Assembly (NCBI GenBank): GCA_008012315.1
Contig: SSEL01000003.1
Span: forward strand, 124,001 to 188,000
DNA length: 64,000 nt
DNA from: Rhodospirillaceae bacterium
GTDB lineage: Bacteria > Pseudomonadota > Alphaproteobacteria > Dongiales > Dongiaceae
Direction: 5' to 3'
Position numbers and translations under genes: made by a program
The notes under the pieces: generated by a model
What the model was told of the DNA's origin: nothing
The model's input: the letters and a program-made list of their open reading frames with translations, nothing else
Databases searched by the model: none
Shown here: piece by piece, positions 39,672 to 48,493 of the stretch
Layout: the number at the start of each line of letters is the position of its first letter
Position numbering within the stretch: position 1 is the first letter of the stretch

Positions 39672-39980
39672 TTACTCTTCGTCAAACTTGCGGTCGATCA
39701 ATTCGGTTATCGCCTGCAGCGCGCCGGACGCCGCCGGCCCGCTGGCGCGCAATTCGATTTCGCAGCCGATTCCGGCGGCCAGCATCATCAGCCCCATGAT
39801 CGATTGACCGCTGACTTCGACCTCGCCTTTGATGACACGGATATCGGCGTCGAAGCCGCTCGCCACTTTGACGAATTTCGCCGCCGCCCGCGCATGCAGG
39901 CCGCGTTGGTTCTTGATCACGATTTTGATGGGGCCGCCGGTTGTGGCCGTACTGTCGCCATTGCTCATACGCGTTATCAT
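39672..39980 (-). CDS. ptsH: HPr phosphocarrier protein
   Basis: Phosphocarrier between enzyme I and the EIIA protein. The active His is His29 in NQRGLHARAAAKFVK (equivalent to His15), and the regulatory Ser is in VSGQSIMGLMMLAA, the site used by HprK. The protein is about 102 residues with a short polar N-terminal extension. The start at 39980 overlaps the EIIA stop by four bases (ATGA); an ATG at 39968 is equally possible. ptsI follows directly. Confidence 0.95.
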   Translation of the reverse strand: MITRMSNGDSTATTGGPIKIVIKNQRGLHARAAAKFVKVASGFDADIRVIKGEVEVSGQSIMGLMMLAAGIGCEIELRASGPAASGALQAITELIDRKFDEE

Positions 39981-40384
39981 TTCTCGCTGGCCGCCAAGAG
40001 TTGCGATGCGACATTGATATACTTGCGGCCGGCATCCTGGGCCGTGGTAACGGCTTCGGCCAGCTTCTGTGTCTTGCGCACCGAGGCGAGCTTAATCAGC
40101 AGCGGCAGATTGACGCCGGCAATGACCTCGACATTTGCCCGGTCCAGCATGGAAATTGCGAGATTGGATGGCGTGCCGCCAAACATATCCGTCGCCAGCA
40201 CGACGCCCTCGCCGCTATCGACCTCAGCGACGCGCTGGAAGATCTCCTGACGGCGCAGCTCCATATCGTCATCGGCACCGATACAAACCGTCGCCACCTG
40301 AGTCTGCTTGCCGACGACATGTTCCAGTGCCGAAAGGAATTCGGCGGCCAGATTGCCGTGGGTTACCAGGACCATTCCGATCAT
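39977..40384 (-). CDS. PTS mannose-type EIIA protein
   Basis: A 135-residue EIIA of the mannose/fructose family with phospho-His9 in MVLVTHGNLA and the typical segment GVVLATDMFGGTPSNLAISM. No EIIB or EIIC gene is present, so it is an orphan regulatory component, as in the alphaproteobacterial chvIG-hprK-ptsM arrangement. A GGGGGATGAGG precedes ATG 40384. It is separated from rapZ by 150 bp that contain an AT-rich stretch (about 40500-40530), a plausible place for an internal promoter. It overlaps HPr by four bases. Confidence 0.92.
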   Translation of the reverse strand: MIGMVLVTHGNLAAEFLSALEHVVGKQTQVATVCIGADDDMELRRQEIFQRVAEVDSGEGVVLATDMFGGTPSNLAISMLDRANVEVIAGVNLPLLIKLASVRKTQKLAEAVTTAQDAGRKYINVASQLLAASEK

Positions 40385-40534
40385 CGCCTCATCCCCCTCG
40401 CACGCACCGGCTCGATTGGCCTGCCGCTTCGTTATCGGCTCGGCCGATGCGGCCCCTGAAGGTCATCATGCGGAAGTCACCATGTAAAGCTTACCCTGCC
40501 TGAAAATGATGTTGTTTATATTTATCTTGTATCG

Positions 40535-41557
40535 TCACAACCGTTCCAAATCACGATGCGTCAAGGCAACGTCCTGTCCCCGCTGACGCAGCCATTCCGC
40601 CACCCGCCGAGCGACATAGACCGACCGATGCCGACCGCCGGTACAACCGATCGCGACGGTCAGATAGCTTTTGCCTTCGCGTTCATAACCCGGCAGCAGC
40701 GGCAGGAGCAAATCGGTCAAAGCGGGGAAAAAAGTGGCGAAGGCCGGATCGGCGGCGATCATCGCCCCGACTGCTTCGTCCTCACCAGTTAACGGCCGCA
40801 AGACAGGATCGTAATGCGGGTTGTCGAGGAAGCGCACATCGAAGACCAGATCGGCCTCGCGCGGCAGGCCGCGACGGAACGAAAACGAAACCACCGATAT
40901 GGCGACGCCCGACCGCCGGTCGAGCGCGAAGCGGCCGCTAAGCAGGCGTTTCAGATCACCGCTGGCCTGGTCGCTGGTATCGATGATGAGATCAGCCAGC
41001 AGGCGCAGCGGGGCGATCAACCGGCGCTCCTGCTGGATGCCATCCAGGACCGTGCCGTCAGGCGCCAAGGGATGGCGCCGGCGCGTCTCGGTAAACCGGC
41101 GCCGCAGGATCTCATCCTCGCAATCCATGAAGATCAGCGTCGAATCCAGCCAGCGGTCGCCGCGCAACTGGGCCACCAGATCGGTCACCGCCTGGGCGGT
41201 GAAATCGCGTGTCCGGGCGTCGATGCCGATGGCAATCGGCCGGTTGCGCTCGCCGGTTACATCGCTGCTGGCGGCCGACAGACCGCTTAGCAAATGCGGT
41301 GCCAGGGCCAAAGGCAGGTTATCGACCGCTTCGTAGCCGAGATCTTCCAGGCATTTCAGTGCCGTGCTTCGGCCCGCCCCGGCCATGCCGGTGACCAGAA
41401 TGATACGGCGGCCTTCTTCCTCATGACGGGATTGCGGACGCGTGGCCGATTGTCCCGATGAGGATGGGCCATGACCACTATCCTTGCCGGCCGTGTTGCC
41501 GGCTGACTTATCCGCGCCGGCTGATGGCGCTACCTGTGCAACTGGGTCGATGCTCAT
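40535..41557 (-). CDS. rapZ: RapZ-family nucleotide-binding protein
   Basis: A 340-residue member of the RapZ/YvcJ family, which in enterobacteria steers GlmZ sRNA decay and glucosamine-6-phosphate synthesis. The family signatures CLEDLGYEAVDNLPL, VFDVRFLDNPHY and the C-terminal GCTGGRHRSVYVARR are present. The P-loop reads TGMAGAGRSTAL, with Arg where Walker A normally has Lys, so nucleotide binding may be altered. A Ser/Gly-rich linker of about 50 residues precedes it. ATG at 41557 overlaps the hprK stop by four bases, showing coupling. Confidence 0.93.
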   Translation of the reverse strand: MSIDPVAQVAPSAGADKSAGNTAGKDSGHGPSSSGQSATRPQSRHEEEGRRIILVTGMAGAGRSTALKCLEDLGYEAVDNLPLALAPHLLSGLSAASSDVTGERNRPIAIGIDARTRDFTAQAVTDLVAQLRGDRWLDSTLIFMDCEDEILRRRFTETRRRHPLAPDGTVLDGIQQERRLIAPLRLLADLIIDTSDQASGDLKRLLSGRFALDRRSGVAISVVSFSFRRGLPREADLVFDVRFLDNPHYDPVLRPLTGEDEAVGAMIAADPAFATFFPALTDLLLPLLPGYEREGKSYLTVAIGCTGGRHRSVYVARRVAEWLRQRGQDVALTHRDLERL

Positions 41558-42042
41558 AAGGGCGTCATTATATGGCCGGCTGCGGCGGCGACCGCAAGCC
41601 GCAGTTTTGCCGGTGCCGAGGCTTCGAAAGCCGCCAGATGCAGGCATGGTACGGCGATGCCACCATAATGTCGCGTCGCCGGTTCCGGCATCCGCTCGAT
41701 CGGCGCCGTCAATTCGACGATCAGCCGCAGCGGCTGCGCCGTCGCAACGGCAGGAACCGGCATGATGCCGAGGCCCCGGACCTCCATGCAGCCGCGCAGA
41801 TCGGCCGGTGCCGCCGCCGGATACGACGCGGCAAGACCGTCACCCTGGCGATGCAATTCGGTGAGGTCATCGGCAATCAGCTTGGCGCCCCCGTCGATCA
41901 GGCGCAAGGCGAGGTCCGATTTGCCGGCGCCCGGCGGCCCGATCAGCAGCACCGCGGCCTCGCCGATCGCGATGCTGGTGCCGGCAACCAATTCATGCCA
42001 ATGCGCATCAAGACTGCTTGTCGAATGATCGGCGGGTTGCAT
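41554..42042 (-). CDS. hprK: Short alphaproteobacterial HPr kinase/phosphorylase
   Basis: A 162-residue HprK that has only the C-terminal kinase domain, the normal form in alphaproteobacteria, where it phosphorylates HPr on Ser and feeds ChvG/ChvI-type envelope signalling. The P-loop is LLIGPPGAGKSDLALRL near residue 37, the downstream acid pair is in LIADDLTEL, and the HprK signature is MEVRGLGIMPVP. It starts 23 bp after the chvG stop and overlaps rapZ, so it belongs to the chvI-chvG-hprK-rapZ transcription unit. Confidence 0.93.
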   Translation of the reverse strand: MQPADHSTSSLDAHWHELVAGTSIAIGEAAVLLIGPPGAGKSDLALRLIDGGAKLIADDLTELHRQGDGLAASYPAAAPADLRGCMEVRGLGIMPVPAVATAQPLRLIVELTAPIERMPEPATRHYGGIAVPCLHLAAFEASAPAKLRLAVAAAAGHIMTPL

Positions 42043-42064
42043 GACGTTTCGATGTCATCCTGGG

Positions 42065-44164
42065 TCAAATCGCCGGCAGCCGCAGCGTGAAGCGGGCGCC
42101 GAGGATGTTGTTCTCCTCATCGCGCAGATTTTCCGCCGTCAACGTGCCGCCATGCGCTTCGACGATCTGTTTCGAGATACTGAGGCCGAGGCCGGAATGC
42201 GTGCCGAATTTCTCGCCTTTCGGCCGCTCGCTGTAGAAGCGTTCGAAGATCGCTGTCAGCTTATCGGGCGGAATGCCGGGTCCTTCATCATCGACCATGA
42301 CCAGGACCGACCGGCCCTGGCGCCGCGCCCGCAGCACGATTTCTCCGGCAGGCGGGCTGAAGGAAATGGCATTGCTGACGAGATTGCGCAAGACCTGGCC
42401 GAGGCGGCCTTCCATGCCGAGCACAGTCAGATTGGCCCGTTCCGGCAGATCGAGCGAGAGATGCGGCGCGGTGTCATCGGCGGTCGTCGCATGAATATCG
42501 GCCATCGCCTGCAGGATGTCGCGCAGATCGACCGGCCCCGCTTCGGAGCGCGACATCTCGGCATCGACTCGCGAGGCATCGGAGATATCGCTGATCAGCC
42601 GGTTCAAGCGCTGCACATCATCGAGGATAATGCTCATCAGCTTCTTCTGCTGCAGCGGGTCTTCGATCCGCGCCACCGTCTCTACGGCGGATCGCAGCGA
42701 GGTGAGCGGGTTCTTGATCTCATGGGCGACATCGGCGGCGAAGCGCTCGATCGCATCCATGCGATTCCAGACCGATCGCGTCATGTCGCGCAACGAGCCC
42801 GAGAGATCGCCGATCTCGTCACGTCGCCGCGTGAGATCGGGGATGGTGATCTTGCGGCCCTTCGCCCGGCGCACCCGATCGGCCGCATCGGCGAGGCGAT
42901 GGATCGGCAAGGCGATGGTGCTCGACAGATAGAAGGACAGCAGCACCGTGACGGTGAGGGCGACACCGAAGACACCGAGAATGGTGAGCCGCGTATCGCG
43001 CAAGGTGTTCTCGATGCTCTCGCCATCCTTAGTGAGGAAGAGCGCGCCGAGGACCTGGCGATAGCGCTGCACCGGCACCGCGACGCTGAGCACCAGTGAT
43101 CCGTTGCCGGCATCGCGCACGAAGGTGCCGGTCTCGCCGCTAAGCGCCTTCTGCACCTCGGGATAGTCGCCCGCCGTCTGGATAGCGGATTCGCTATAGG
43201 GCGGCAGGCGCGTGCCATTCGGCAACAGCGCCAGGGCCCAGTTATAGGCCTGGATGACCGCCTGCCAGAGGAAGCCGTGATCGGGCTCCGGTGGCGGCAG
43301 CGGCTGGATTTCCACCACGCCACCCGGCCCGGAGAGCAGGAAACTGTCGGCCAGCAAAGCGCCGTCGGGTGCGAACAGCCGGGCCCGCGTCTTCGAGACA
43401 TCGACCAGACGGCGGACGGTCTGGCGTGTCGTTTCCGGCACCAGGCGTTCATCGCCCAGGGGGCCGGTGGCGACACCGCTGGCGGCCAGCGCGCCGGAGA
43501 ACAGCTTTCCTTCGGTCTGCAGCAATTCCAACTCGGATTGGATGAGGCTGCTGCGATAGGAATCGAGATAGAGCAAGCCGATAATCGGAATCGCCAAGGC
43601 CAGCATGTTGACGGCAAGAATTCGTCGCGTCAGCGGCGATTGCCATAACGGCCGGTGGCTGGCGCTGGTACGGGTCTTGTCGCGTCGCGCTTTCTGCGCG
43701 TCGTCCGCAACCTCACGGTCGGCTCCATCCCTGCCGCGTCCCGGCATCTCGGTGCGCGGCATCTCGGTGCGAAGCATTTCTGGCCGCGAAATCTCCGCTC
43801 GGGACACATCGCGGCGGTCACGCAAAGGCACCACTTTGCTGGGGACCTTGCTCGTATTCACATAATCGGCGGAAAGGGACTTTCGGCCACCGACCAGAAC
43901 GGGCTCCAGCCGTTCTTGATTTTGCCCATCCCGGTCATCCGCGGCTTGAGAGACCGATGGAGCCTCACCCGCAGATCTGCCCCAGTTGAACCAGCGCCGT
44001 CGCGGTTGTTTGGTGCCGGCATCGGATAAGGTCGAAGGCACGCCGGGCATGCCGAGACTGACCCGCTGGCTTACCCTTTCGCGCGACGTCTTGCTGTCGG
44101 ACGATCGCGAACGATTTTCGGGCCGATTTTCCGGCGAAAGATCGCCTGGCGCGAAATCGGTCAT
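42065..44164 (-). CDS. chvG: ChvG-type sensor histidine kinase
   Basis: A 699-residue inner-membrane kinase. The first 180 residues are a charged, repetitive cytoplasmic tail (including RDVSRAEISRPEMLRTEM), longer than in most relatives. Then come a transmembrane helix near 195-212, a periplasmic sensor domain, a second helix (ILGVFGVALTVTVLLSFYL), HAMP, and HisKA with DVAHEIKNPLTSLRSAVETV. The ATPase has LRNLVSNAISF, DDEGPGIPPDKL and GLGLSISKQIVEAHGG. ChvG senses acid or envelope conditions and phosphorylates ChvI; HprK and the PTS genes downstream connect it to metabolic state. Confidence 0.93.
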   Translation of the reverse strand: MTDFAPGDLSPENRPENRSRSSDSKTSRERVSQRVSLGMPGVPSTLSDAGTKQPRRRWFNWGRSAGEAPSVSQAADDRDGQNQERLEPVLVGGRKSLSADYVNTSKVPSKVVPLRDRRDVSRAEISRPEMLRTEMPRTEMPGRGRDGADREVADDAQKARRDKTRTSASHRPLWQSPLTRRILAVNMLALAIPIIGLLYLDSYRSSLIQSELELLQTEGKLFSGALAASGVATGPLGDERLVPETTRQTVRRLVDVSKTRARLFAPDGALLADSFLLSGPGGVVEIQPLPPPEPDHGFLWQAVIQAYNWALALLPNGTRLPPYSESAIQTAGDYPEVQKALSGETGTFVRDAGNGSLVLSVAVPVQRYRQVLGALFLTKDGESIENTLRDTRLTILGVFGVALTVTVLLSFYLSSTIALPIHRLADAADRVRRAKGRKITIPDLTRRRDEIGDLSGSLRDMTRSVWNRMDAIERFAADVAHEIKNPLTSLRSAVETVARIEDPLQQKKLMSIILDDVQRLNRLISDISDASRVDAEMSRSEAGPVDLRDILQAMADIHATTADDTAPHLSLDLPERANLTVLGMEGRLGQVLRNLVSNAISFSPPAGEIVLRARRQGRSVLVMVDDEGPGIPPDKLTAIFERFYSERPKGEKFGTHSGLGLSISKQIVEAHGGTLTAENLRDEENNILGARFTLRLPAI

Positions 44165-44224
44165 AACCGCAATCGCCCGCTATCGGCCAGGAGGTTGTTG
44201 GCCGGGTGATCCTTGGCCAAGTGG

Positions 44225-44923
44225 CTAGGCATCCTTGTAGCGATAGCCGACGCCATAGAGCGTTTCGATCTGGTTGAAACTGTCATCGACCGCCTTGAAT
44301 TTCTTGCGCAGCCGCTTGATATGGCTGTCGATCGTCCGGTCGTCGACATAGATATTCTCGCCATAAGCGGCATCCATCAACTGGTCGCGGCTTTTTACAT
44401 GTCCCGGCCGCTGCGCGAGCGCCTTCAGCAGCAGGAACTCCGTCACCGTCAGTTCCACCGGCACATTCTGCCAGGTGCAGAGATGACGGGTCGGATCAAG
44501 CATCAGGCTGCCGCGGATAAGCGCCGCTTCGCCAGGCTTCTCACCCGCGCCGCCGCGGCTGAGTTCCCGGCGCAGCAAGGTGCGAATGCGCTCGATCAGC
44601 AGGCGCTGCGAAAAGGGCTTCTTGATGTAATCGTCGGCCCCCATGCGCAGACCCATCAACTCATCCACCTCATCGTCTTTCGAGGTCAGGAAAATGACGG
44701 GCACATCGCTGCTGCGGCGGAGCTTTTCCAGCAACTCCATGCCATCCATGCGCGGCATCTTGATGTCGAGAACGGCGAGATCGACCGGCTGGCTGGACAG
44801 CGCCCGCAGCGCCTCCGCTCCATCCGTATAGGTTCGCACGGCGAATCCCTCGGCCTCCAACGTCATCGACACTGAGGTGAGGATATTGCGATCGTCGTCG
44901 ACAAGCGCAATGGTCTGCGGCAT
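44225..44923 (-). CDS. chvI: ChvI-type response regulator (OmpR family)
   Basis: A 232-residue two-domain regulator. The receiver has the acidic pocket ALVDDDRN, phospho-acceptor Asp53 in [11 protein letters not shown], and Lys in FLTSKDDEV. The C-terminal winged helix has [33 protein letters not shown] and [13 protein letters not shown]. It controls envelope, acid-response and metabolic genes in relatives. ATG at 44923 follows AAGGAG; the frame is open further upstream but without homology. chvG starts 60 bp downstream. The pckA gene that often flanks chvI is not in this window. Confidence 0.94.
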   Translation of the reverse strand: MPQTIALVDDDRNILTSVSMTLEAEGFAVRTYTDGAEALRALSSQPVDLAVLDIKMPRMDGMELLEKLRRSSDVPVIFLTSKDDEVDELMGLRMGADDYIKKPFSQRLLIERIRTLLRRELSRGGAGEKPGEAALIRGSLMLDPTRHLCTWQNVPVELTVTEFLLLKALAQRPGHVKSRDQLMDAAYGENIYVDDRTIDSHIKRLRKKFKAVDDSFNQIETLYGVGYRYKDA

Positions 44924-45081
44924 TGGCGCATACTCCTTCTTGGCCCAACTGATAGCGTTTCCGCCCCGTGCTGCCAAGATCGGCCCGCAGTATGACGGAA
45001 TTTGGGCGAAATTACAGTATTTAGCGGACGGCTTCGATAAGCGGCATTCCACCAACCATCTGATAACGAAGGAAAATCACG

Positions 45082-46068
45082 TTAAGCCGACAATCTGGCA
45101 TTGCGCCGGACGGTTTGTGGCGGCTGGCCGAAAGCCCGCAGAAAGGCCCGCCGCATCCGTTCCCGGTCGGCAAAACCGGTTTCATCGGCGATCACATCCA
45201 TCGACAGGCGGCCCTGTTCCATCAGCAAACGGGCCGTCTCGACCCGCAGATTCTCCACCGCCTTGGCGGGGGATTGGCCGGTTTCCGCCCGGAAGGCGCG
45301 GCTGAACTGGCGCGGACTGAGATGCGCGATTCCGGCCAGTTCTTCGACGCTGAGCGGGTTTTTCAGGTTTTTCTTGGCGTAATCCAAGGCCTGCTGGATG
45401 CGATCGGATTTCGGTTCCAGTTCCAGCAAAGCGGAGAACTGCGACTGGCCGCCGGCGCGGCGGTGATAGACCACGAGATTGCGGGCGACCGCCCGTGTCA
45501 CATCGGCACCGAGATCCTTTTCGATCATCGCCAGAGCGAGATCGAGGCCGGCGGTCATGCCGGCCGAGGTCCAGATCGGCCCGTCGACGATGAAGATCCG
45601 GTCTTCTTCGACCTTCAGGCGGGGAAAGCGGCTCTGCAGCTCGCGGGCATAAGCCCAATGGGTGGTTGCCCGGCGGCCGTCGAGCAAGCCCGCCTCGGCA
45701 AGGGTAAAAGCGCCGATACAGGGAGCGGCGACGCGCCGGGAGGTCCGCACCGAGCGCCGTGCGAAATCCAGGAGGGCGGGTGTCGTCGGCTCCACTTGCA
45801 TACCGGCACCGATAATGACGGTGTCGAAGGGGGTCTCCTCGACAGCCGGCGCAAGGAAAGCCTCGGTCTCGACCGAGAAGCCGGCCGAGGACTGGATCAG
45901 CCCGCCTTGCTCCGACAGCAGCCGCAGGTCATAGACGGCTTCCCTGGTCGCCGTATTGGCCACCTCGAAAGCAGCCATGACGGCCAAGCCCAGCACCTGG
46001 AATTTCGGAAAGATAACGAGGCCAATGGTTTGCATATTGCCGACCCGCACTTGCTTCGACGACGACAT
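45082..46068 (-). CDS. GlxA-family AraC-type regulator with DJ-1/PfpI domain
   Basis: A 328-residue regulator. Residues about 13-185 form a DJ-1/PfpI-like sensor domain with the Cys segment RRVAAPCIGAFTLAEAGLLDGRRATTHW. The C-terminal part is an AraC DNA-binding domain with two helix-turn-helix units (LSVEELAGIAHLSPRQFSRAFRAETG and DVIADETGFADRERMRRAF). GlxA regulators often control amine or amino acid catabolism or aldehyde responses. It is divergent from the SDR gene 97 bp away, which is its most likely target. An ATG at codon 12 is an alternative start. Confidence 0.9.
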   Translation of the reverse strand: MSSSKQVRVGNMQTIGLVIFPKFQVLGLAVMAAFEVANTATREAVYDLRLLSEQGGLIQSSAGFSVETEAFLAPAVEETPFDTVIIGAGMQVEPTTPALLDFARRSVRTSRRVAAPCIGAFTLAEAGLLDGRRATTHWAYARELQSRFPRLKVEEDRIFIVDGPIWTSAGMTAGLDLALAMIEKDLGADVTRAVARNLVVYHRRAGGQSQFSALLELEPKSDRIQQALDYAKKNLKNPLSVEELAGIAHLSPRQFSRAFRAETGQSPAKAVENLRVETARLLMEQGRLSMDVIADETGFADRERMRRAFLRAFGQPPQTVRRNARLSA

Positions 46069-46089
46069 GTCTCAAAACGTTGTATATAT

Positions 46090-46104
46090 GACATTTAAGA
46101 CATT
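46090..46104. promoter_or_regulatory. Direct repeat between glxA-type gene and SDR gene
   Basis: GACATT occurs twice with a three-base spacer (46090-46095 and 46099-46104) in an AT-rich stretch of the 96-bp divergent intergenic region. It is a possible binding site for the AraC-type regulator; the short length makes this weak. Confidence 0.25.
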
Positions 46105-46164
46105 CGCCAGGATGCATAGGTTTTCCAGGAGCCACTTCCCCGCTCCGTCAACAGGAGAACCGAT

Positions 46165-46974
46165 ATGACCTCGCATTCCCAGAACGGCACTGCCCTGATC
46201 ACCGGCGCGTCCAGCGGCATTGGCGCGATCTATGCCGACCGGTTGGCGCGGCGTGGCTACAACCTCATCCTGGTGGCGCGCAACCGCCAGCGCCTCGATG
46301 ATCTGGCCCGCCGCCTGGCTGATGAAACCGGCCGCACGATCGAGGTAATGGCTGCCGATCTCAGTGACAAAGCGGGTCTGGCCGGGGTGCAACATGTGCT
46401 CCGCACCGATTCCAGCATCACCTTGCTGGTTAACAATGCCGGCTTCGGTGCGATGGCGCCGCTGCTCGATACCGATGTCGACAAGATGACCAATATGATC
46501 GACTTGAACGTGACGGCGCTGACCCGGCTGACCTATGCCGCGGTCCCCGGTTTCGTCGCCCGGGGCGGCGGCACGGTCGTCAACATCGCCTCAATCGTTG
46601 CCATCGCACCGGAACTGCTGAACGGCGTCTATGGCGCGTCGAAGGCCTTCGTTCTCGCGTTCAGCCGCTCGCTGAAGCATGAACTGGCAGATAAGAATAT
46701 CCGCGTCCAGGCCGTCGCGCCGGGCGCCACCGCGACCGAGTTCTGGGATATTCTCGGCAACCCGGTCGATCGCCTGCCAAGCGAGATGGTGATGCGAGCG
46801 GAGGACATGGTGGATGCCGCACTGGCCGGGCTCGATCAAGGCGAATTCCTGACCATCCCGGCGCTGCCCGACAGCGCCGATCTCGACGCCTATGAAGCAG
46901 CACGCCAGAAATTGATGCCGAACCTGTCGCGCAGCGAGCCGGCCGCCCGCTACCGGACAAGCAAGGCGGCCTGA
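46165..46974 (+). CDS. Short-chain dehydrogenase/reductase
   Basis: A 269-residue classical SDR. The cofactor motif is ITGASSGIGAIYADRLARRG, the NNAGFG motif follows, and the active site has VNIASIV and YGASKAFVLAFSR with the catalytic Tyr-x3-Lys. Arg residues after beta-2 (VARNRQRLDDLARR) suggest NADP. The substrate is unknown. SD AGGAGA precedes ATG 46165. It is divergent from the GlxA-type regulator, which may control it. A strong stem-loop lies 36 bp after its stop. Confidence 0.9.
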   Translation: MTSHSQNGTALITGASSGIGAIYADRLARRGYNLILVARNRQRLDDLARRLADETGRTIEVMAADLSDKAGLAGVQHVLRTDSSITLLVNNAGFGAMAPLLDTDVDKMTNMIDLNVTALTRLTYAAVPGFVARGGGTVVNIASIVAIAPELLNGVYGASKAFVLAFSRSLKHELADKNIRVQAVAPGATATEFWDILGNPVDRLPSEMVMRAEDMVDAALAGLDQGEFLTIPALPDSADLDAYEAARQKLMPNLSRSEPAARYRTSKAA

Positions 46975-47009
46975 GCGGTCGCCCGTTGATAAACCATCGT
47001 ACCAGGATG

Positions 47010-47044
47010 TCGCAAAAGCCTGGGAACATCACGGGCTTTTGCGA
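47010..47044. terminator. Long stem-loop after the SDR gene
   Basis: Perfect 11-base arms tcgcaaaagcc (47010-47020) and ggcttttgcga (47034-47044) around a 13-base loop, extendable outward with one mismatch. There is no T-run after the stem, so it may be a factor-dependent terminator or part of the leader of the next gene. Confidence 0.5.
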
Positions 47045-47108
47045 TATCGTCGGCGCTTCATTGTTTAAGCTTCACCCATCGCATTGATATTCGGCAGAAG
47101 GACTTTCG

Positions 47109-47588
47109 ATGAGCTCCGACATTCGACCGGCAACGATCAAGGATATTCCCAGCGAAATCCGCCAGCTGCTGCGCATGGCGGAGCGCGCTTATCTCGGAAC
47201 GCTGACATCGCGCCTCGATGTCGACTATCCTTTCGTCACCCTGGTGGTGCCGGCGCTCGGCAATGACGAGGCGCCCCTTTTGCTGTTGTCCGATCTGTCG
47301 GATCACGCCAGGAATCTGCAGCAGAACAAACATGTCTCGCTGCTGTTCGACGGCACGCTGGAGCTCGCCGAGCCCTTGACCGGACCGCGTGTCACCTTGC
47401 TCGGTACCTTGAGCGTAAGCGAGGCGGCGGAAGATCGCGATGCCTATCTCGCCCAGCACCCTGAGGCCGAACTCTATGCCGGCTTCGGCGATTTCCGCTT
47501 CTATCGCTTCAATCTCTTGGAAGCGCTCTATGTTGCCGGTTTCGGCCGCATCCATCGGCTGTCGGCGGCGGAGCTGCAAGCCGGCTGA
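47109..47588 (+). CDS. HugZ-like pyridoxamine 5'-phosphate oxidase-fold protein
   Basis: A 159-residue split-barrel FMN-binding-fold protein of the heme-utilisation HugZ type. It shows AYLGTLTSRLDVDYPFVTLVVPAL, LLSDLSDHARNLQQNKHVSLLFDG, and the late signature YAGFGDFRFYRFN. Related proteins bind heme or flavin, but the C-terminal heme-oxygenase extension of full-length HugZ is missing. AAGGA precedes ATG 47109. It is convergent with the DUF2182 gene, seven bases apart. Confidence 0.85.
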   Translation: MSSDIRPATIKDIPSEIRQLLRMAERAYLGTLTSRLDVDYPFVTLVVPALGNDEAPLLLLSDLSDHARNLQQNKHVSLLFDGTLELAEPLTGPRVTLLGTLSVSEAAEDRDAYLAQHPEAELYAGFGDFRFYRFNLLEALYVAGFGRIHRLSAAELQAG

Positions 47589-47595
47589 CGAAACG

Positions 47596-48474
47596 TCAGA
47601 GCCGCGTCGCCAGCACGGCGACACCGCAGAGCATCAGGATGACGCCAATTGCCTTTGCCAGGTTACGGCCGAAGGGCGCGATCTTTTCCAGCAGGACCAG
47701 GATCGTCAGCCCGGCAATCCACAACATGTTCATGACGCCGCCGACGAAGAGCAGGGCCATCAGCGCCCAGCAGCAGCCAACGCAATAAGCACCGTGATAG
47801 ATGCCGAGCTTCAGCGAGCCCGGAATATCCCGGCTGAAACCGCCATGCTGCTGAATGAACTGCACAGGCATGCGGCATTGCGTCAGGCAGGCATCCTTGA
47901 GCGACCCCCATTGGAACAGGCCGGCGGCGATCAACAGGAAGCCGGCGAACAGCCGGTTGCTGATCGCCATGTCGGGCGACAGAAAGGCATGACGCTGCAG
48001 CCAACTTTGCAACAGCGTCGCCACCAGCGAGAACGCAATCCAGACCAGCAGATATCCGGCGGCGAACCAACCGGTCGGCGCGAAGGGTTTGCCATGGGCG
48101 GCCGCCTTGCGGGCAACGCGGGCATAAAGCAGGATCATGGGGGCAGCGGCCGGAATCATCATGCCGATCATCATCGCGACCCACATCAGGAACAGGACGA
48201 TCTGATCGGCAAGATGCGGCGTTGCCAGCATATCCATGCCTGCCATCGCCACGCCCGACATGTCCATGCCAGACACATCCATCCCGGGCATGCCGGTCAT
48301 CGACATATCCGGTATTTTCATGTCCGGCATGTTCATCGTCGATGCGGCCGGGCCATGCATCTGCAATACCAGCGACAGGATATAGATCCAGGACAGCATG
48401 ACGATGACGGCCAGCGCCGCCACGACGACCCAACGATCGCGGCGCAGGACGTTTTCAAGCGTGAGCGTCGTCAT
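47596..48474 (-). CDS. DUF2182 membrane protein with Met-rich periplasmic tract
   Basis: A 292-residue integral membrane protein of the DUF2182 family, described as predicted metal-binding. After the first transmembrane helix comes a segment of about 36 residues with about a dozen methionines in Met-x-Met and Met-x2-Met spacings (around residues 47-82), typical of copper/silver-binding sequences. Conserved cysteines follow in KDACLTQCRMPVQ and AYCVGCCWALM within membrane segments. It is paired with the DUF1326 gene 19 bp upstream on the same strand, an arrangement seen elsewhere. Metal handling is inferred. Confidence 0.87.
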   Translation of the reverse strand: MTTLTLENVLRRDRWVVVAALAVIVMLSWIYILSLVLQMHGPAASTMNMPDMKIPDMSMTGMPGMDVSGMDMSGVAMAGMDMLATPHLADQIVLFLMWVAMMIGMMIPAAAPMILLYARVARKAAAHGKPFAPTGWFAAGYLLVWIAFSLVATLLQSWLQRHAFLSPDMAISNRLFAGFLLIAAGLFQWGSLKDACLTQCRMPVQFIQQHGGFSRDIPGSLKLGIYHGAYCVGCCWALMALLFVGGVMNMLWIAGLTILVLLEKIAPFGRNLAKAIGVILMLCGVAVLATRL

Positions 48475-48493
48475 CGTAGCTCGCCCCGTCTCA

